DNA of 64,000 nt, taken from CAVWNR01 sp963756525 (GTDB lineage: Bacteria; Actinomycetota; Actinomycetes; Mycobacteriales; Jatrophihabitantaceae). Below are positions 16,433-26,538 of the stretch, piece by piece. Each line of letters starts with the position of its first letter. Position 1 is the first letter of the stretch. The position numbers and the translations under genes are program-made. The stretch lies in contig CAVWNR010000001.1 of the NCBI GenBank assembly GCA_963756525.1, forward strand, positions 434,001 through 498,000. Direction: 5' to 3'. The notes beneath the pieces were generated by a model that made no database searches, was not told the origin of the DNA, and saw only the letters and a list, made by a program, of their open reading frames with translations.

Positions 16433-17107
16433 GTGAAAATGCAGGTCGAGGCACACGAGGGTCGCACGCGCGACCTCGTGGCGCGTCTCGTCCTCGAGCA
16501 GGGCCCGCAGACCGCGGCGGCCCTCGCCGAGCGGCTGGGCTTGTCGCCCGCGGCGGTGCGACGCCACCTGGATGCGCTGATGGCCGACGGTCTGCTCGTC
16601 GAGTGCGAGCCGCGGCGAGCTGTCCGCCGCGGGCGAGGACGACCGGCGCGCAGCTACGCGCTCACCGACGCGGGCCGGGCCGCCTTCCCGCACGCCTACG
16701 ACGACCTCGCGACCACCGCGCTGCGTTACCTGCACCAGACCGGCGGGCAGGACGCGGTCATGGCCTTCGCCGACCACCGCGCCGGGGTACTCGAGCATGC
16801 CGTCGCACCCGCGGTGAGCACCGCCAGGACGCCGGCCGAGCGAGCCCGGGTCCTCGCCGGTGCGCTGACCGACCAGGGGTACGCGGCCAGCACCGAGGGC
16901 GTCGGCACCGGCGTGCAGATCTGCCAGCACCACTGCCCGGTCGCCCACGTGGCGGCCGAGTTCCCCGAACTCTGCGAGGCCGAGACCCGCGCGTTCGCCC
17001 GCGTGCTCGGCACGTACGTCCAGCGCCTGGCGACGATCGCGCACGGCGACGGGGTATGCACCACCCACGTACCGCAACCACCCGCTCGATCCGAGAGGTT
17101 CAGCTAG
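16433..17107 (+). CDS. sufR: Fe-S cluster-sensing transcriptional regulator SufR
   Basis: DeoR/ArsR-type winged helix regulator heading the suf operon. The HTH is AAALAERLGLSPAAVRRHLDALMADGLL, followed by an arginine-rich wing. The C-terminal CQHHC-X12-C (ending ELCEAE) matches the CX3CX12C cluster ligands described for mycobacterial SufR. GTG 16433 is chosen over ATG 16439 because it sits 6 nt after a CATAAT box; the frame is open further upstream but nothing conserved lies there. sufB follows directly, so SufR probably represses its own operon according to Fe-S supply. Confidence 0.93.
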   Translation: MKMQVEAHEGRTRDLVARLVLEQGPQTAAALAERLGLSPAAVRRHLDALMADGLLVECEPRRAVRRGRGRPARSYALTDAGRAAFPHAYDDLATTALRYLHQTGGQDAVMAFADHRAGVLEHAVAPAVSTARTPAERARVLAGALTDQGYAASTEGVGTGVQICQHHCPVAHVAAEFPELCEAETRAFARVLGTYVQRLATIAHGDGVCTTHVPQPPARSERFS

Positions 17108-18538
17108 ATGACTACTGCGCCAGAACGAGTTCTCACCCAGGACGAGCAGATCGCGGCCCTCGGCCGGTACAGCTTCGGCTGGGCCGACGCCGACGTGGCC
17201 GGCGCGAGCGCGCGACGCGGCTTGAACGAGGAGGTCGTTCGCGACATCTCGGCGAAGAAGAACGAGCCGGAGTGGATGCTGCAGCGCCGGCTCAAGGCAC
17301 TGTCGATCTTCCGGAAGAAGCCGATGCCGACGTGGGGTTCCGACCTCTCCGGCATCGACTTCGAAAACATCAAGTACTTCGTCCGCTCCACCGAGAAGCA
17401 GGCGGCGAGCTGGGACGAGCTGCCGGCAGACATCAAGAACACCTACGACAAGCTCGGCATCCCCGAGGCGGAGAAGCAGCGTCTCATCGCCGGCGTCGCC
17501 GCTCAGTATGAGAGCGAAGTCGTTTATCACAAGATCCGCGATGACCTCGAGGAACAGGGCGTTATCTTCCTCGACACCGACACCGGCCTCAAGGAGCACC
17601 CGGAGCTGTTCGAGCAGTACTTCGGCTCGGTCATCCCGGCCGGCGACAACAAGTTCGCGTCGCTGAACACCGCCGTCTGGTCGGGCGGGTCGTTCATCTA
17701 CGTGCCGAAGGGCGTGCACGTCGAGATCCCGCTGCAGGCCTACTTCCGCATCAACACCGAGAACATGGGCCAGTTCGAGCGGACGCTGATCATCGTCGAC
17801 GAGGACGCGTACGTCCACTACGTCGAGGGCTGCACCGCGCCGATCTACAGCTCGGACTCGCTACACAGCGCGGTGGTCGAGATCATCGTGAAGAAGAACG
17901 CCCGCTGCCGGTACACGACCATCCAGAACTGGTCGAACAACGTCTACAACCTGGTCACCAAGCGGGCCAAGGCCGAAGCCGGCGCGACCATGGAGTGGAT
18001 CGACGGCAACATCGGCTCCAAGATCACCATGAAGTACCCGGCCGTGTGGTTGATGGGCGAGCACGCCAAGGGCGAGGTGCTGTCCATCGCCTTCGCCGGC
18101 GAGGGCCAGCACCAGGACGCCGGGGCGAAGATGCTGCACCTTGCGCCGCACACCTCGTCGACGATCGTGTCGAAGTCGGTGGCCCGCGGGGGAGGGCGCA
18201 CGTCCTACCGCGGCTTGGTCGAGGTGCACAAGGGCGCCCATCACAGCGCGTCCACGGTGAAGTGCGACGCGCTGCTCGTCGACACGGTGAGCCGGTCCGA
18301 CACCTACCCCTACGTCGACGTCCGCGAGGACGACGTGTCGATGGGCCACGAGGCGACCGTGTCGAAGGTGAGCGAGAACCAGCTGTTCTACCTGATGAGC
18401 CGCGGTCTCACCGAGGACGAGGCGATGGCCATGGTGGTCCGTGGCTTCGTCGAGCCGATCGCCCGCGAGCTGCCGATGGAGTACGCGCTCGAACTGAACC
18501 GGCTGATCGAGCTGCAGATGGAAGGCGCGGTGGGCTGA
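17108..18538 (+). CDS. sufB: Fe-S cluster assembly scaffold protein SufB
   Basis: 476 residues; forms the SufBC2D scaffold where [4Fe-4S] clusters are built. Conserved stretches include SGGSFIYVPKGV, HYVEGCTAPIYSSDSLH, the beta-helix core through NIGSKITMKYP, and VARGGGRTSYRG to the C-terminal MEYALELNRLIELQMEGAVG. Cys at about residue 242 (in VEGC) is where M. tuberculosis SufB carries an intein; here the site is uninterrupted. It follows sufR directly. Confidence 0.98.
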   Translation: MTTAPERVLTQDEQIAALGRYSFGWADADVAGASARRGLNEEVVRDISAKKNEPEWMLQRRLKALSIFRKKPMPTWGSDLSGIDFENIKYFVRSTEKQAASWDELPADIKNTYDKLGIPEAEKQRLIAGVAAQYESEVVYHKIRDDLEEQGVIFLDTDTGLKEHPELFEQYFGSVIPAGDNKFASLNTAVWSGGSFIYVPKGVHVEIPLQAYFRINTENMGQFERTLIIVDEDAYVHYVEGCTAPIYSSDSLHSAVVEIIVKKNARCRYTTIQNWSNNVYNLVTKRAKAEAGATMEWIDGNIGSKITMKYPAVWLMGEHAKGEVLSIAFAGEGQHQDAGAKMLHLAPHTSSTIVSKSVARGGGRTSYRGLVEVHKGAHHSASTVKCDALLVDTVSRSDTYPYVDVREDDVSMGHEATVSKVSENQLFYLMSRGLTEDEAMAMVVRGFVEPIARELPMEYALELNRLIELQMEGAVG

Positions 18539-18539
18539 C

Positions 18540-19676
18540 TTGACCACCACCGAGCACGATGTTGCGCTCGGCCCGACCGGCTCGCCGGCGGAACGCTTCA
18601 CCTCCCGCGACCCGGAAGCCTTCGAGGTCCCGCGCGGTCGCGAGGAGGAGTGGCGGTTCACGCCGCTGCGCCGGATGCGCGAGCTGCTCGAACCGTTCCA
18701 GCCGAGCACCCGGATCAGCGGCGAGGTCGAGGCGCCGGACGGCGTTAGCTGGCAGGTCGTGCCGGCGTCCGACCCGCGGGTCGGCCAGGTGGTTGACCCG
18801 GCCGACCGGGTGAGCGCACTGGCTCTCGCGCACGCGCCGCAGGCATTCGTGCTGCAAATCCCCGCGGGCGCCGGGCTGGACGCGCCGGTCCTCGTCCACG
18901 GCAGCGTCGAGCCGGGTCTCGCCTACGAGCACATGGTGATCGAGGCCGGAGCCAATTCCCGGGCGACGGTCGTCGTCGACTACGCCGGCAGCGCGACGGT
19001 GGCCGAGACCGTCGAGATTGTCGTCGGTGACGGCGCGCAGCTCGACTACGTCAGCATCCAGGACTGGTCGGCCGACGCGGTGCACGTCGCCGCGCACGCC
19101 GCGCGGGTGGGCCGCGACGCCACGCTGCGGCACACGTCGGTCAGCCTCGGCGGCTCGCTGGTACGGCTCAGCCCGACCGTCCAGTTCGCTGGGCCGGGCG
19201 GCACGGCCCACCTCTACGGCGTCTCCTTCGCCGGGCCGGGGCAGCACCTCGAGTCGCGTCTGTATATCGACCACGGCACGCCGGACTGCGTCTCCGACGT
19301 GCTCTACAAGAACGCGCTGCAGGGCGACGACGCCCGGACGGTGTGGATCGGCGACGTGCGCATTCGTCCCGCCGCCACCGGCACGAACACCTACGAGATG
19401 AACCGCAACCTGCTGCTGACCGACGGCGCGCGCGCGGATTCGGTGCCCAACCTGGAGATCGAGACCGGTGAGATCGCCGGGGCGGGGCATGCCAGCGCGA
19501 CCGGTCGCTTCGACGACCTGCAGCTGTTCTACCTGCAGGCGCGCGGCATCCCGGAGGACGTGGCGCGTCGCCTCGTCGTGCGTGGCTTCTTCGCCGACAT
19601 CGTCGAGCGGATCGGCGTACCCGCCGTCGAGGCCCGGCTGATGGATGCCATCGAGACCCGGCTGGGCCGCCCGTGA
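18540..19676 (+). CDS. sufD: Fe-S cluster assembly protein SufD
   Basis: 378 residues, SufB paralogue and partner in SufBC2D. The N-terminus has the FTSRDPEAFEVPRGREEEWRFTPLRRM entry helix, the central region the right-handed beta-helix, and the C-terminus the shared FYLQARGIPEDVARRLVVRGFF signature with the conserved segment HGTPDCVSDVLYKN containing a His. The TTG start is 1 bp after the sufB stop, so it relies on coupling. The stop overlaps the Rieske gene. Confidence 0.96.
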   Translation: MTTTEHDVALGPTGSPAERFTSRDPEAFEVPRGREEEWRFTPLRRMRELLEPFQPSTRISGEVEAPDGVSWQVVPASDPRVGQVVDPADRVSALALAHAPQAFVLQIPAGAGLDAPVLVHGSVEPGLAYEHMVIEAGANSRATVVVDYAGSATVAETVEIVVGDGAQLDYVSIQDWSADAVHVAAHAARVGRDATLRHTSVSLGGSLVRLSPTVQFAGPGGTAHLYGVSFAGPGQHLESRLYIDHGTPDCVSDVLYKNALQGDDARTVWIGDVRIRPAATGTNTYEMNRNLLLTDGARADSVPNLEIETGEIAGAGHASATGRFDDLQLFYLQARGIPEDVARRLVVRGFFADIVERIGVPAVEARLMDAIETRLGRP

Positions 19677-19981
19677 GGACGAAGGTGTGCCGGCTCGCGG
19701 AGGTGCCCAGCGGCGCGGCCCTGCGCGTCGAGTTCAGCGGCCTCGAGGTCGCGATCACCCGGGTAGGGCAAGAGGTACTCGCCGTCGAGGACATCTGCTC
19801 GCACGCCGCTTTTCCGCTCTCGGACGGCGACATCGACGGCTGCACCATCGAGTGCGACCTGCACGGCTCTCGTTTCGACCTGCGCACCGGCAAGCCGTCG
19901 GGGCCGCCGGCCACCGAACCGGTCCGCACCTTTCCAGTCGCCGTCGTCGACGGCGACGTGTACCTCGAGCTGGAGAACTGA
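19673..19981 (+). CDS. Rieske [2Fe-2S] ferredoxin-like protein in the suf operon
   Basis: 102 residues with a complete Rieske site: CSH near residue 44 and CDLHG near residue 63, giving CXH and CX2H. The small size and non-haem-type sequence resemble ferredoxin components of dioxygenases. GTG 19673 overlaps the sufD stop (GTGA) and sufC starts 3 bp after it. Likely an electron donor during cluster assembly, or a cluster acceptor. It is absent from the M. tuberculosis suf operon as I recall it, but common at this site in other actinobacteria. Confidence 0.92.
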   Translation: MRTKVCRLAEVPSGAALRVEFSGLEVAITRVGQEVLAVEDICSHAAFPLSDGDIDGCTIECDLHGSRFDLRTGKPSGPPATEPVRTFPVAVVDGDVYLELEN

Positions 19982-19984
19982 CGC

Positions 19985-20749
19985 ATGACCACCTTGGCGA
20001 TCCGCGACCTGCACGTGTCCGTCAACGCCGGCGACGACGCCGCCCCGATCCTGAAGGGGGTCGACCTCACCGTGTCCTCCGGTGAGACGCACGCGATCAT
20101 GGGCCCGAACGGATCCGGCAAGTCGACGCTGGCCTACTCCATCGCCGGCCACCCGAAGTACACGGTCACCCAGGGCCAGGTCCTGCTCGACGGCGAAGAC
20201 GTGCTGGCGATGAAGGTAGATGAACGCAGCCGAGCGGGTCTTTTTCTCGCGATGCAGTACCCCGTCGAGGTGCCGGGCGTGTCCGTCTCGAACTTCCTCC
20301 GTACGGCGGTCACCGCGGTGCGCGGCGAGGCGCCGAAGCTGCGCACCTGGGTGAAGGAGGTCAACGAAGCCATGCGAACGCTCGGCATGGACTCCGCCTT
20401 CGCCGAGCGCAGCCTCAACGAGGGCTTCTCCGGCGGCGAGAAGAAGCGGCACGAGATCCTGCAGCTCACGCTGCTCAAGCCGAAGATCGCCATCCTGGAC
20501 GAGACGGACTCCGGTCTGGACATCGACGCGCTGCGGGTGGTCAGCGAGGGCGTCAACAAGGTCCGGGACACCGGTGTGGGCACCCTGCTCATCACGCACT
20601 ACACACGGATCCTGCGCTACATCAAGCCGGACTTCGTGCACGTGTTCTTCGACGGCCGGATCGTCGAGTCGGGCGGTGCCGAGCTCGCCGACCAGCTGGA
20701 GAACGAGGGCTACGCGCGCTTCGGTGTGAACGAGACGGCGCTCGCATGA
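19985..20749 (+). CDS. sufC: Fe-S cluster assembly ATPase SufC
   Basis: 254-residue soluble ABC ATPase that drives SufBC2D. Walker A GPNGSGKST near residue 41, signature FSGGEKKRHEI, and Walker B AILDETDSGLDIDAL, where SufC has DETDSGLD rather than the DEPT of transporters. The C-terminal region HYTRILRYIKPDFVHVFFDGRIVESGG is characteristic. sufS overlaps its stop. Confidence 0.98.
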   Translation: MTTLAIRDLHVSVNAGDDAAPILKGVDLTVSSGETHAIMGPNGSGKSTLAYSIAGHPKYTVTQGQVLLDGEDVLAMKVDERSRAGLFLAMQYPVEVPGVSVSNFLRTAVTAVRGEAPKLRTWVKEVNEAMRTLGMDSAFAERSLNEGFSGGEKKRHEILQLTLLKPKIAILDETDSGLDIDALRVVSEGVNKVRDTGVGTLLITHYTRILRYIKPDFVHVFFDGRIVESGGAELADQLENEGYARFGVNETALA

Positions 20750-22008
20750 CCGCGGTTGCGCTGGACGTCCAGACGATCCGCAAGGAGTTCCCGATCCTTG
20801 CCCGGGAGGTGCACGGCCGCCCGCTGGTCTACCTCGACAGCGCGAACAGCGCCCAGAAGCCCCAGGTCGTCATCGACGCCGAGGCCGAGCTCTACGCGCA
20901 GCACTACGCCAACGTCGCGCGTGCGGTGCACACCCTCGGTTCCGAAGCCACCACCGCCTACGAGGGCGCGCGGGACAAGGTCGCCACCTTCCTCAACGCG
21001 CCGCGGCGCGAGGAGGTCGTCTTCACCAAGAACATCTCCGAGGCGCTGAACCTGCTGGCCTACACGTTCTCCAACGCCGCGACGTTCCCCGGTGCCGAGC
21101 GGTTTCGGCTGGGCCCCGGCGACGAGATCGTGGTCACCGAGATGGAGCACCACAGCAACCTGGTGCCGTGGCAGCTGCTCGCCCAGCGCACCGGGGCGAC
21201 GTTCCGGTGGATCCCGATCGACGACGAGGGCCGCCTGGTCGAGTCCGCGATCGACGAGGTGATCAACGAGCGGACCAAGGTCGTCTCGTTCGTGTACCAG
21301 TCCAACGCACTGGGCACGATCAACCCCGTCGCCCGGCTGGCTGCGCGGGCTCGCGAGGTAGGGGCGCTGAGCATCGTGGACGCCGCGCAGGCCGCGCCGC
21401 ACCTGCCGCTCGACGTGCAGGCGCTCGGCGTCGACTTCCTCGCCTTCACCGGGCACAAGGTGTACGGGCCGACCGGAGTCGGCGTGCTCTGGGGCCGCTA
21501 CGAGCTGCTCGCCGAACTGCCGCCGTTCCTCGGCGGCGGCGAGATGATCGAGACCGTCGACATGACCGGCAGCACGTACGCCGCGCCGCCGCACCGGTTC
21601 GAGGCAGGCACGCCGATGATCGCGCAGGCGGTCGCCCTGGGCACCGCGATCGACTGGCTCACCGGGATCGGCCTGGACAACGTGCGGGAGTACGAGCACG
21701 GGCTGGTCGAGTACGCGCTCGCCCGGCTCTCCCAGGTCGACGGCGTGCGGATCATCGGCCCGGCCACCGGTCTGGACCGGGGCGCGACTATCTCGTTCGT
21801 GCTGGCCGGCGTGCACCCGCACGACGTCGCCCAACTGCTCGACGAGCAGGGGATCGCCGTGCGCGCCGGCCACCACTGCGCCCGTCCGGTCTGCGTGCGC
21901 TACGGAATACCGGCGACCACCCGCGCGTCGTTCGGGGTATACACCACCACGGACGAGATCGACGCCCTTGTCGCGGGCGTGGAACAGGTGAAGGAACTGT
22001 TCGGATGA
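20746..22008 (+). CDS. sufS: Cysteine desulfurase SufS
   Basis: 420-residue PLP enzyme that takes sulfur from cysteine as a persulfide. The PLP lysine is in FTGHKVYGPTGVGVLWG, and the catalytic cysteine in AVRAGHHCARPVC, the group II pattern RXGHHCA. The start overlaps sufC (ATGA) and the stop overlaps sufU. SufS hands sulfur to SufU in bacteria that lack SufE. Confidence 0.98.
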   Translation: MTAVALDVQTIRKEFPILAREVHGRPLVYLDSANSAQKPQVVIDAEAELYAQHYANVARAVHTLGSEATTAYEGARDKVATFLNAPRREEVVFTKNISEALNLLAYTFSNAATFPGAERFRLGPGDEIVVTEMEHHSNLVPWQLLAQRTGATFRWIPIDDEGRLVESAIDEVINERTKVVSFVYQSNALGTINPVARLAARAREVGALSIVDAAQAAPHLPLDVQALGVDFLAFTGHKVYGPTGVGVLWGRYELLAELPPFLGGGEMIETVDMTGSTYAAPPHRFEAGTPMIAQAVALGTAIDWLTGIGLDNVREYEHGLVEYALARLSQVDGVRIIGPATGLDRGATISFVLAGVHPHDVAQLLDEQGIAVRAGHHCARPVCVRYGIPATTRASFGVYTTTDEIDALVAGVEQVKELFG

Positions 22009-22475
22009 CGCTGTCGCTGGACTCGATGTATCGCGAGATCATCATCGACCACTACAAGCACCCGCACCACCGCGGCCTGCCGGACGTGTTCGACGCGGAG
22101 GTGCATCACGTCAACCCCACTTGCGGCGACGAGGTCACCCTGCGGCTGAGCCTGCGCGACGGCACCATCGCGCAGCTCGGCTGGGACGGCGAGGGCTGTT
22201 CGATCAGCCAGGCGTCGACGTCGGTGATGAGCGACCTGGTGGTCGGCCGCGGCGTCGACGGCGCGCTGGAGCTGCAGGAGAAGTTCCTCGAGCTGATGCA
22301 GTCGCAGGGCCAGGCGGAGCTCAGCGACGAGGACGCCGACGCGCTCGACGACGCGGTCGCCTTCGAGGGCGTGTCGAAGTACCCGGCGCGCGTCAAGTGC
22401 GCGCTGCTGGGCTGGATGGCGATGAAGAGCGCCGTCGCGCAGGCGAACGGCACCGACGCAGGGGAGCAGTCATGA
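22005..22475 (+). CDS. sufU: Zinc-dependent sulfurtransferase SufU
   Basis: 156 residues. The three zinc-binding cysteines are in NPTCGDEV, GEGCSISQASTSVM and VKCALLGW, with the SufU-type insertion region between the second and third. SufU accepts sulfur from SufS through ligand swapping. ATG 22005 overlaps the sufS stop, and the stop overlaps sufT; the frame is open upstream inside sufS but the conserved start is MTLSLDSMYREIIIDHYKHP. Confidence 0.96.
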   Translation: MTLSLDSMYREIIIDHYKHPHHRGLPDVFDAEVHHVNPTCGDEVTLRLSLRDGTIAQLGWDGEGCSISQASTSVMSDLVVGRGVDGALELQEKFLELMQSQGQAELSDEDADALDDAVAFEGVSKYPARVKCALLGWMAMKSAVAQANGTDAGEQS

Positions 22476-22822
22476 CTCACAGCACCGGCACACTGCCGTC
22501 CCGCGACGCGATCGACGAGGCGATGCGCGACGTCGTCGACCCCGAGCTCGGCATCAACGTCGTCGACCTCGGGCTGGTCTACGACGCGCGCATCGACCGC
22601 GAGGGCGAGTCCGCGATCGTGACGCTGGACATGACGCTCACCTCGGCGGCCTGCCCGCTCACCGACGTGATCGAGGACCAGGCCAGCGCGGCGCTGACCG
22701 GCGGCCCGCAGGCGCTCGCCGACGAGGTCCGCATCAACTGGGTGTGGATGCCGCCGTGGGGCCCGGACAAGATCACCGACGAGGGACGCGAGCAGCTTCG
22801 CGCGCTCGGCTTCAACGTCTGA
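22472..22822 (+). CDS. sufT: Fe-S assembly factor SufT (MIP18/DUF59 family)
   Basis: 116 residues with the DUF59 signature: MRDVVDPELGINVVDLGLVYD, then MTLTSAACPLTDVIEDQ with the conserved Cys, and VRINWVWMPPWGPDKIT. These proteins help mature Fe-S proteins. ATG 22472 overlaps the sufU stop. It is the last gene of the suf operon. Confidence 0.93.
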   Translation: MTHSTGTLPSRDAIDEAMRDVVDPELGINVVDLGLVYDARIDREGESAIVTLDMTLTSAACPLTDVIEDQASAALTGGPQALADEVRINWVWMPPWGPDKITDEGREQLRALGFNV

Positions 22823-22835
22823 GCCGGCCGGGGCA

Positions 22836-23588
22836 ATGACCACGACGACGACCCGCGGCCGGATCCGGCTCGAGCAGTCGGCCAAGCGGGTGCGCGCCTA
22901 CCTCGGCGGCATCGCCGTCGTCGACTCCACCCGTTCGGTGCTCGTCTGGGAGGGCCCGCACTACCCGACGTACTACTTCCCGCTCGCCGACGTGCGCGCC
23001 GACCTGCTCGTCCCCGACGACGAGGTGGCGCATTCGCCCAGCCGCGGCGACGGGCAGCTGTTCACTATCTCCTCCGGCCGCCGGCAGGCACCCGGCGCCG
23101 CGCTGCGCTACCAGGACTCGCCCATCGAGGAACTGCGCGACCCGGTGCGGCTCGACTGGAAGGCGATGGACGCGTGGTTCGAGGAGGACGAGGAGGTGTT
23201 CGTCCATCCGCGCGACCCGCACACCCGCGTCGACATCCTGCTCAGCTCCCGGCAGGTCCGGGTCGAGGTCGACGGCGTGACCGTGGCCGAGTCGACGAGC
23301 CCGCGGCTGCTCTTCGAGACCGGCCTCCCGGTCCGGTACTACCTGCCCAAGACGCACGTGCGGATGGACCTGCTGCAGCCGACCCAGACCGTCACGCACT
23401 GCCCGTACAAGGGCAGCGCCCGGTACTGGGCCATCCGGGTTGGTGACCGTTCCTACGACGACTGGGCCTGGTCCTACCCGACGCCGCTACCGGAGAGCCA
23501 GAAGGTCGCCGGGCTCGTCGCGTTCTACAACGAGAAGCTCGACATCTACGTCGACGGCGTGCTGCAAGAGCGGCCCTCCCCGCGATGA
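22836..23588 (+). CDS. DUF427 tandem-domain protein
   Basis: 250 residues made of two DUF427 repeats, about 20-110 and 145-240; both show the pattern V...G..VA.ST...L..E.....YY.P..DVR.DLL, and the second adds HCPYKGSARYW. The family is a small beta barrel of unknown function. The gene lies 13 bp after sufT and may be on the same transcript. Its TGA lies inside the left arm of a family 2 palindromic repeat. Confidence 0.9.
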   Translation: MTTTTTRGRIRLEQSAKRVRAYLGGIAVVDSTRSVLVWEGPHYPTYYFPLADVRADLLVPDDEVAHSPSRGDGQLFTISSGRRQAPGAALRYQDSPIEELRDPVRLDWKAMDAWFEEDEEVFVHPRDPHTRVDILLSSRQVRVEVDGVTVAESTSPRLLFETGLPVRYYLPKTHVRMDLLQPTQTVTHCPYKGSARYWAIRVGDRSYDDWAWSYPTPLPESQKVAGLVAFYNEKLDIYVDGVLQERPSPR

Positions 23589-23632
23589 TCTACGGGTTGT
23601 GCCGGCTCAGCCACCGCAACCCGTAGATCATC
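23584..23632. repeat. Family 2 palindromic repeat, copy 1; likely terminator
   Basis: Perfect 16-nt arms (GATGATCTACGGGTTG and its complement at 23617-23632) around a 17-nt loop containing GGCTCAGCC. It contains the stop codon of the DUF427 gene and separates it from the ABC-F gene. It shares its plan and loop core GCTCAGCCACC with 60056-60104. Confidence 0.88.
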
Positions 23633-23659
23633 AACGAAGGTCAAATCGCAGGAGTTTCC

Positions 23660-25273
<1,614 letters not shown>

Positions 25274-25413
25274 CGGCGGCTCGACCGGCCGGACTTGCCG
25301 CCGATCTTGCGGAGAAGGCATGATCACTGCTATCAAGGCGGCGGCAGTACATTTCGGGGGAAGATCTGCCGCAGGCATGGTCGCCCGCGCGGACGAGTCC
25401 GGAGGGAACCACA

Positions 25414-25626
25414 ATGGCTGTGCTCAAGAAGGGCGCGCGCATCACCGGCGCCGAGCGGGACAAGCTCGCCGAGTCGCTGCGCAAGCAGTACGACAAGGGC
25501 AAGAGCATCCGGGAGCTGGCCGAGAGCAACGGCCGCTCGTACGGCTTCGTACACCGCGTGCTCACCGAGTCCGGGGTGACGCTGCGCGGTCGCGGCGGCG
25601 CCACCCGCGCCAAGAAGGCGAAGTAG
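25414..25626 (+). CDS. Small helix-turn-helix protein
   Basis: 70 residues, very basic. The middle (SIRELAESNGRSYGFVHRVL, about 30-49) is a helix-turn-helix resembling those of resolvases and WhiA-like regulators; the tail is GRGGATRAKKAK. Near-identical short proteins are common in Streptomyces and relatives. ATG 25414 has GGAGGG 8 nt upstream. Role unknown, probably nucleoid or DNA binding. The crotonase gene starts 5 bp after its stop. Confidence 0.88.
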   Translation: MAVLKKGARITGAERDKLAESLRKQYDKGKSIRELAESNGRSYGFVHRVLTESGVTLRGRGGATRAKKAK

Positions 25627-25631
25627 CGCCG

Positions 25632-26438
25632 GTGCCGGCGCCGGTCGACGTCCCGCCGGAAGCGGGGTTCACCGTCGGCCTCGGCGAGCTAGGCGGTGCT
25701 GGCAGCGTAGCGACGATCACGCTGAGCCGGCCCGACCGGCTCAACGCGCAGACGCCCGACACCTGGCTCTGGCTCGCCCGCGTGGGCTCCGCCCTGCCCG
25801 GCACGGTTCGCGTGGTGGTCGTGCGCGGCGAGGGCCGAGCGTTCTCCGCCGGGCTGGATCGCGCGCTGTTCCAGCCGGACGGCGGCTCGGGCTCGCTGGC
25901 CGAGCTGGCCGCGCTGCCGACCACCGAGGCCGTCGAGCGGATCGCGAGCTTCCAGGCCGGGTTCGGCTGGCTCGCCCGCCCGGACATCGTCAGCATCGCC
26001 GCGGTCCGAGGCCACGCGATCGGGGCCGGGTTCCAGCTCGCGCTGGCCTGCGACCTGCGCATCTTGTCCGACGACGCCCAGCTGACCATGGCCGAGCCCA
26101 CCCATGGGCTGGTGCCCGACCTGGGCGGCACTAAGCGGCTGGTCGAGCTGGTGGGCTACTCCCGCGCCGCGGACATCTGCTTCACCGCGCGACGGGTCGG
26201 CGCCGAGGAGGCGTACCGGATCGGGCTGGCGTCCGCGGTCGTGCCGGCCGGCGAGCTCGGCGCGGCCGTCGAGCGAACCGCCGCGGCCATCCTCGCGCTC
26301 TCCCGCGACGCCGTCATCGAGACCAAGGCGTTGCTGCTGGCGGCCGCCGGGCGCAGCCAGCAGGCGCAGGAGCAGGCCGAGCGCGAGGCGCAGCACCGGC
26401 GGTTGCGCGACCTGGCCGGCCTGGTCGGCGAAGACTGA
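25632..26438 (+). CDS. Enoyl-CoA hydratase/isomerase family protein with substituted active site
   Basis: 268 residues, crotonase fold. Oxyanion-hole segments GRAFSAGLD and RGHAIGAGFQLALACDLRI are present, then EPTHGLVPDLGGTKRL. Compared with mitochondrial enoyl-CoA hydratase, the first catalytic glutamate is Gln135 while the second is kept as Glu155 at the right spacing (20 residues). Loss of one Glu and the PDxGG motif suit an isomerase or other crotonase activity. GTG 25632 follows the HTH gene by 5 bp. It corresponds to echA12 in position. Confidence 0.9.
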   Translation: MPAPVDVPPEAGFTVGLGELGGAGSVATITLSRPDRLNAQTPDTWLWLARVGSALPGTVRVVVVRGEGRAFSAGLDRALFQPDGGSGSLAELAALPTTEAVERIASFQAGFGWLARPDIVSIAAVRGHAIGAGFQLALACDLRILSDDAQLTMAEPTHGLVPDLGGTKRLVELVGYSRAADICFTARRVGAEEAYRIGLASAVVPAGELGAAVERTAAAILALSRDAVIETKALLLAAAGRSQQAQEQAEREAQHRRLRDLAGLVGED

Positions 26439-26511
26439 CGGCGCGTCCAGCCGCCGGATGGGGGCGGCAGAGCTGCGCTGAGAGCGAACGCGGGACGTCG
26501 GTTCCCCGGAC

Positions 26512-26517
26512 TAGCGT
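26512..26517 (+). promoter_or_regulatory. -10 box of the ABC exporter gene
   Basis: TAGCGT, 21 nt before ATG 26539, followed by GGAGG at 26527-26531. The implied leader is about 15 nt. Confidence 0.4.
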
Positions 26518-26538
26518 TGCCGCCGCGGAGGTGCAGCC

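Noticed and set aside
17831..17833. Intein in SufB
   Set aside because: The coding sequence is continuous and of normal length; no splicing motifs.
25274..25413. Terminator or ncRNA between the ABC-F and HTH genes
   Set aside because: Only a weak CGGCGG/CCGCCG stem with a long loop and no U tract is seen.
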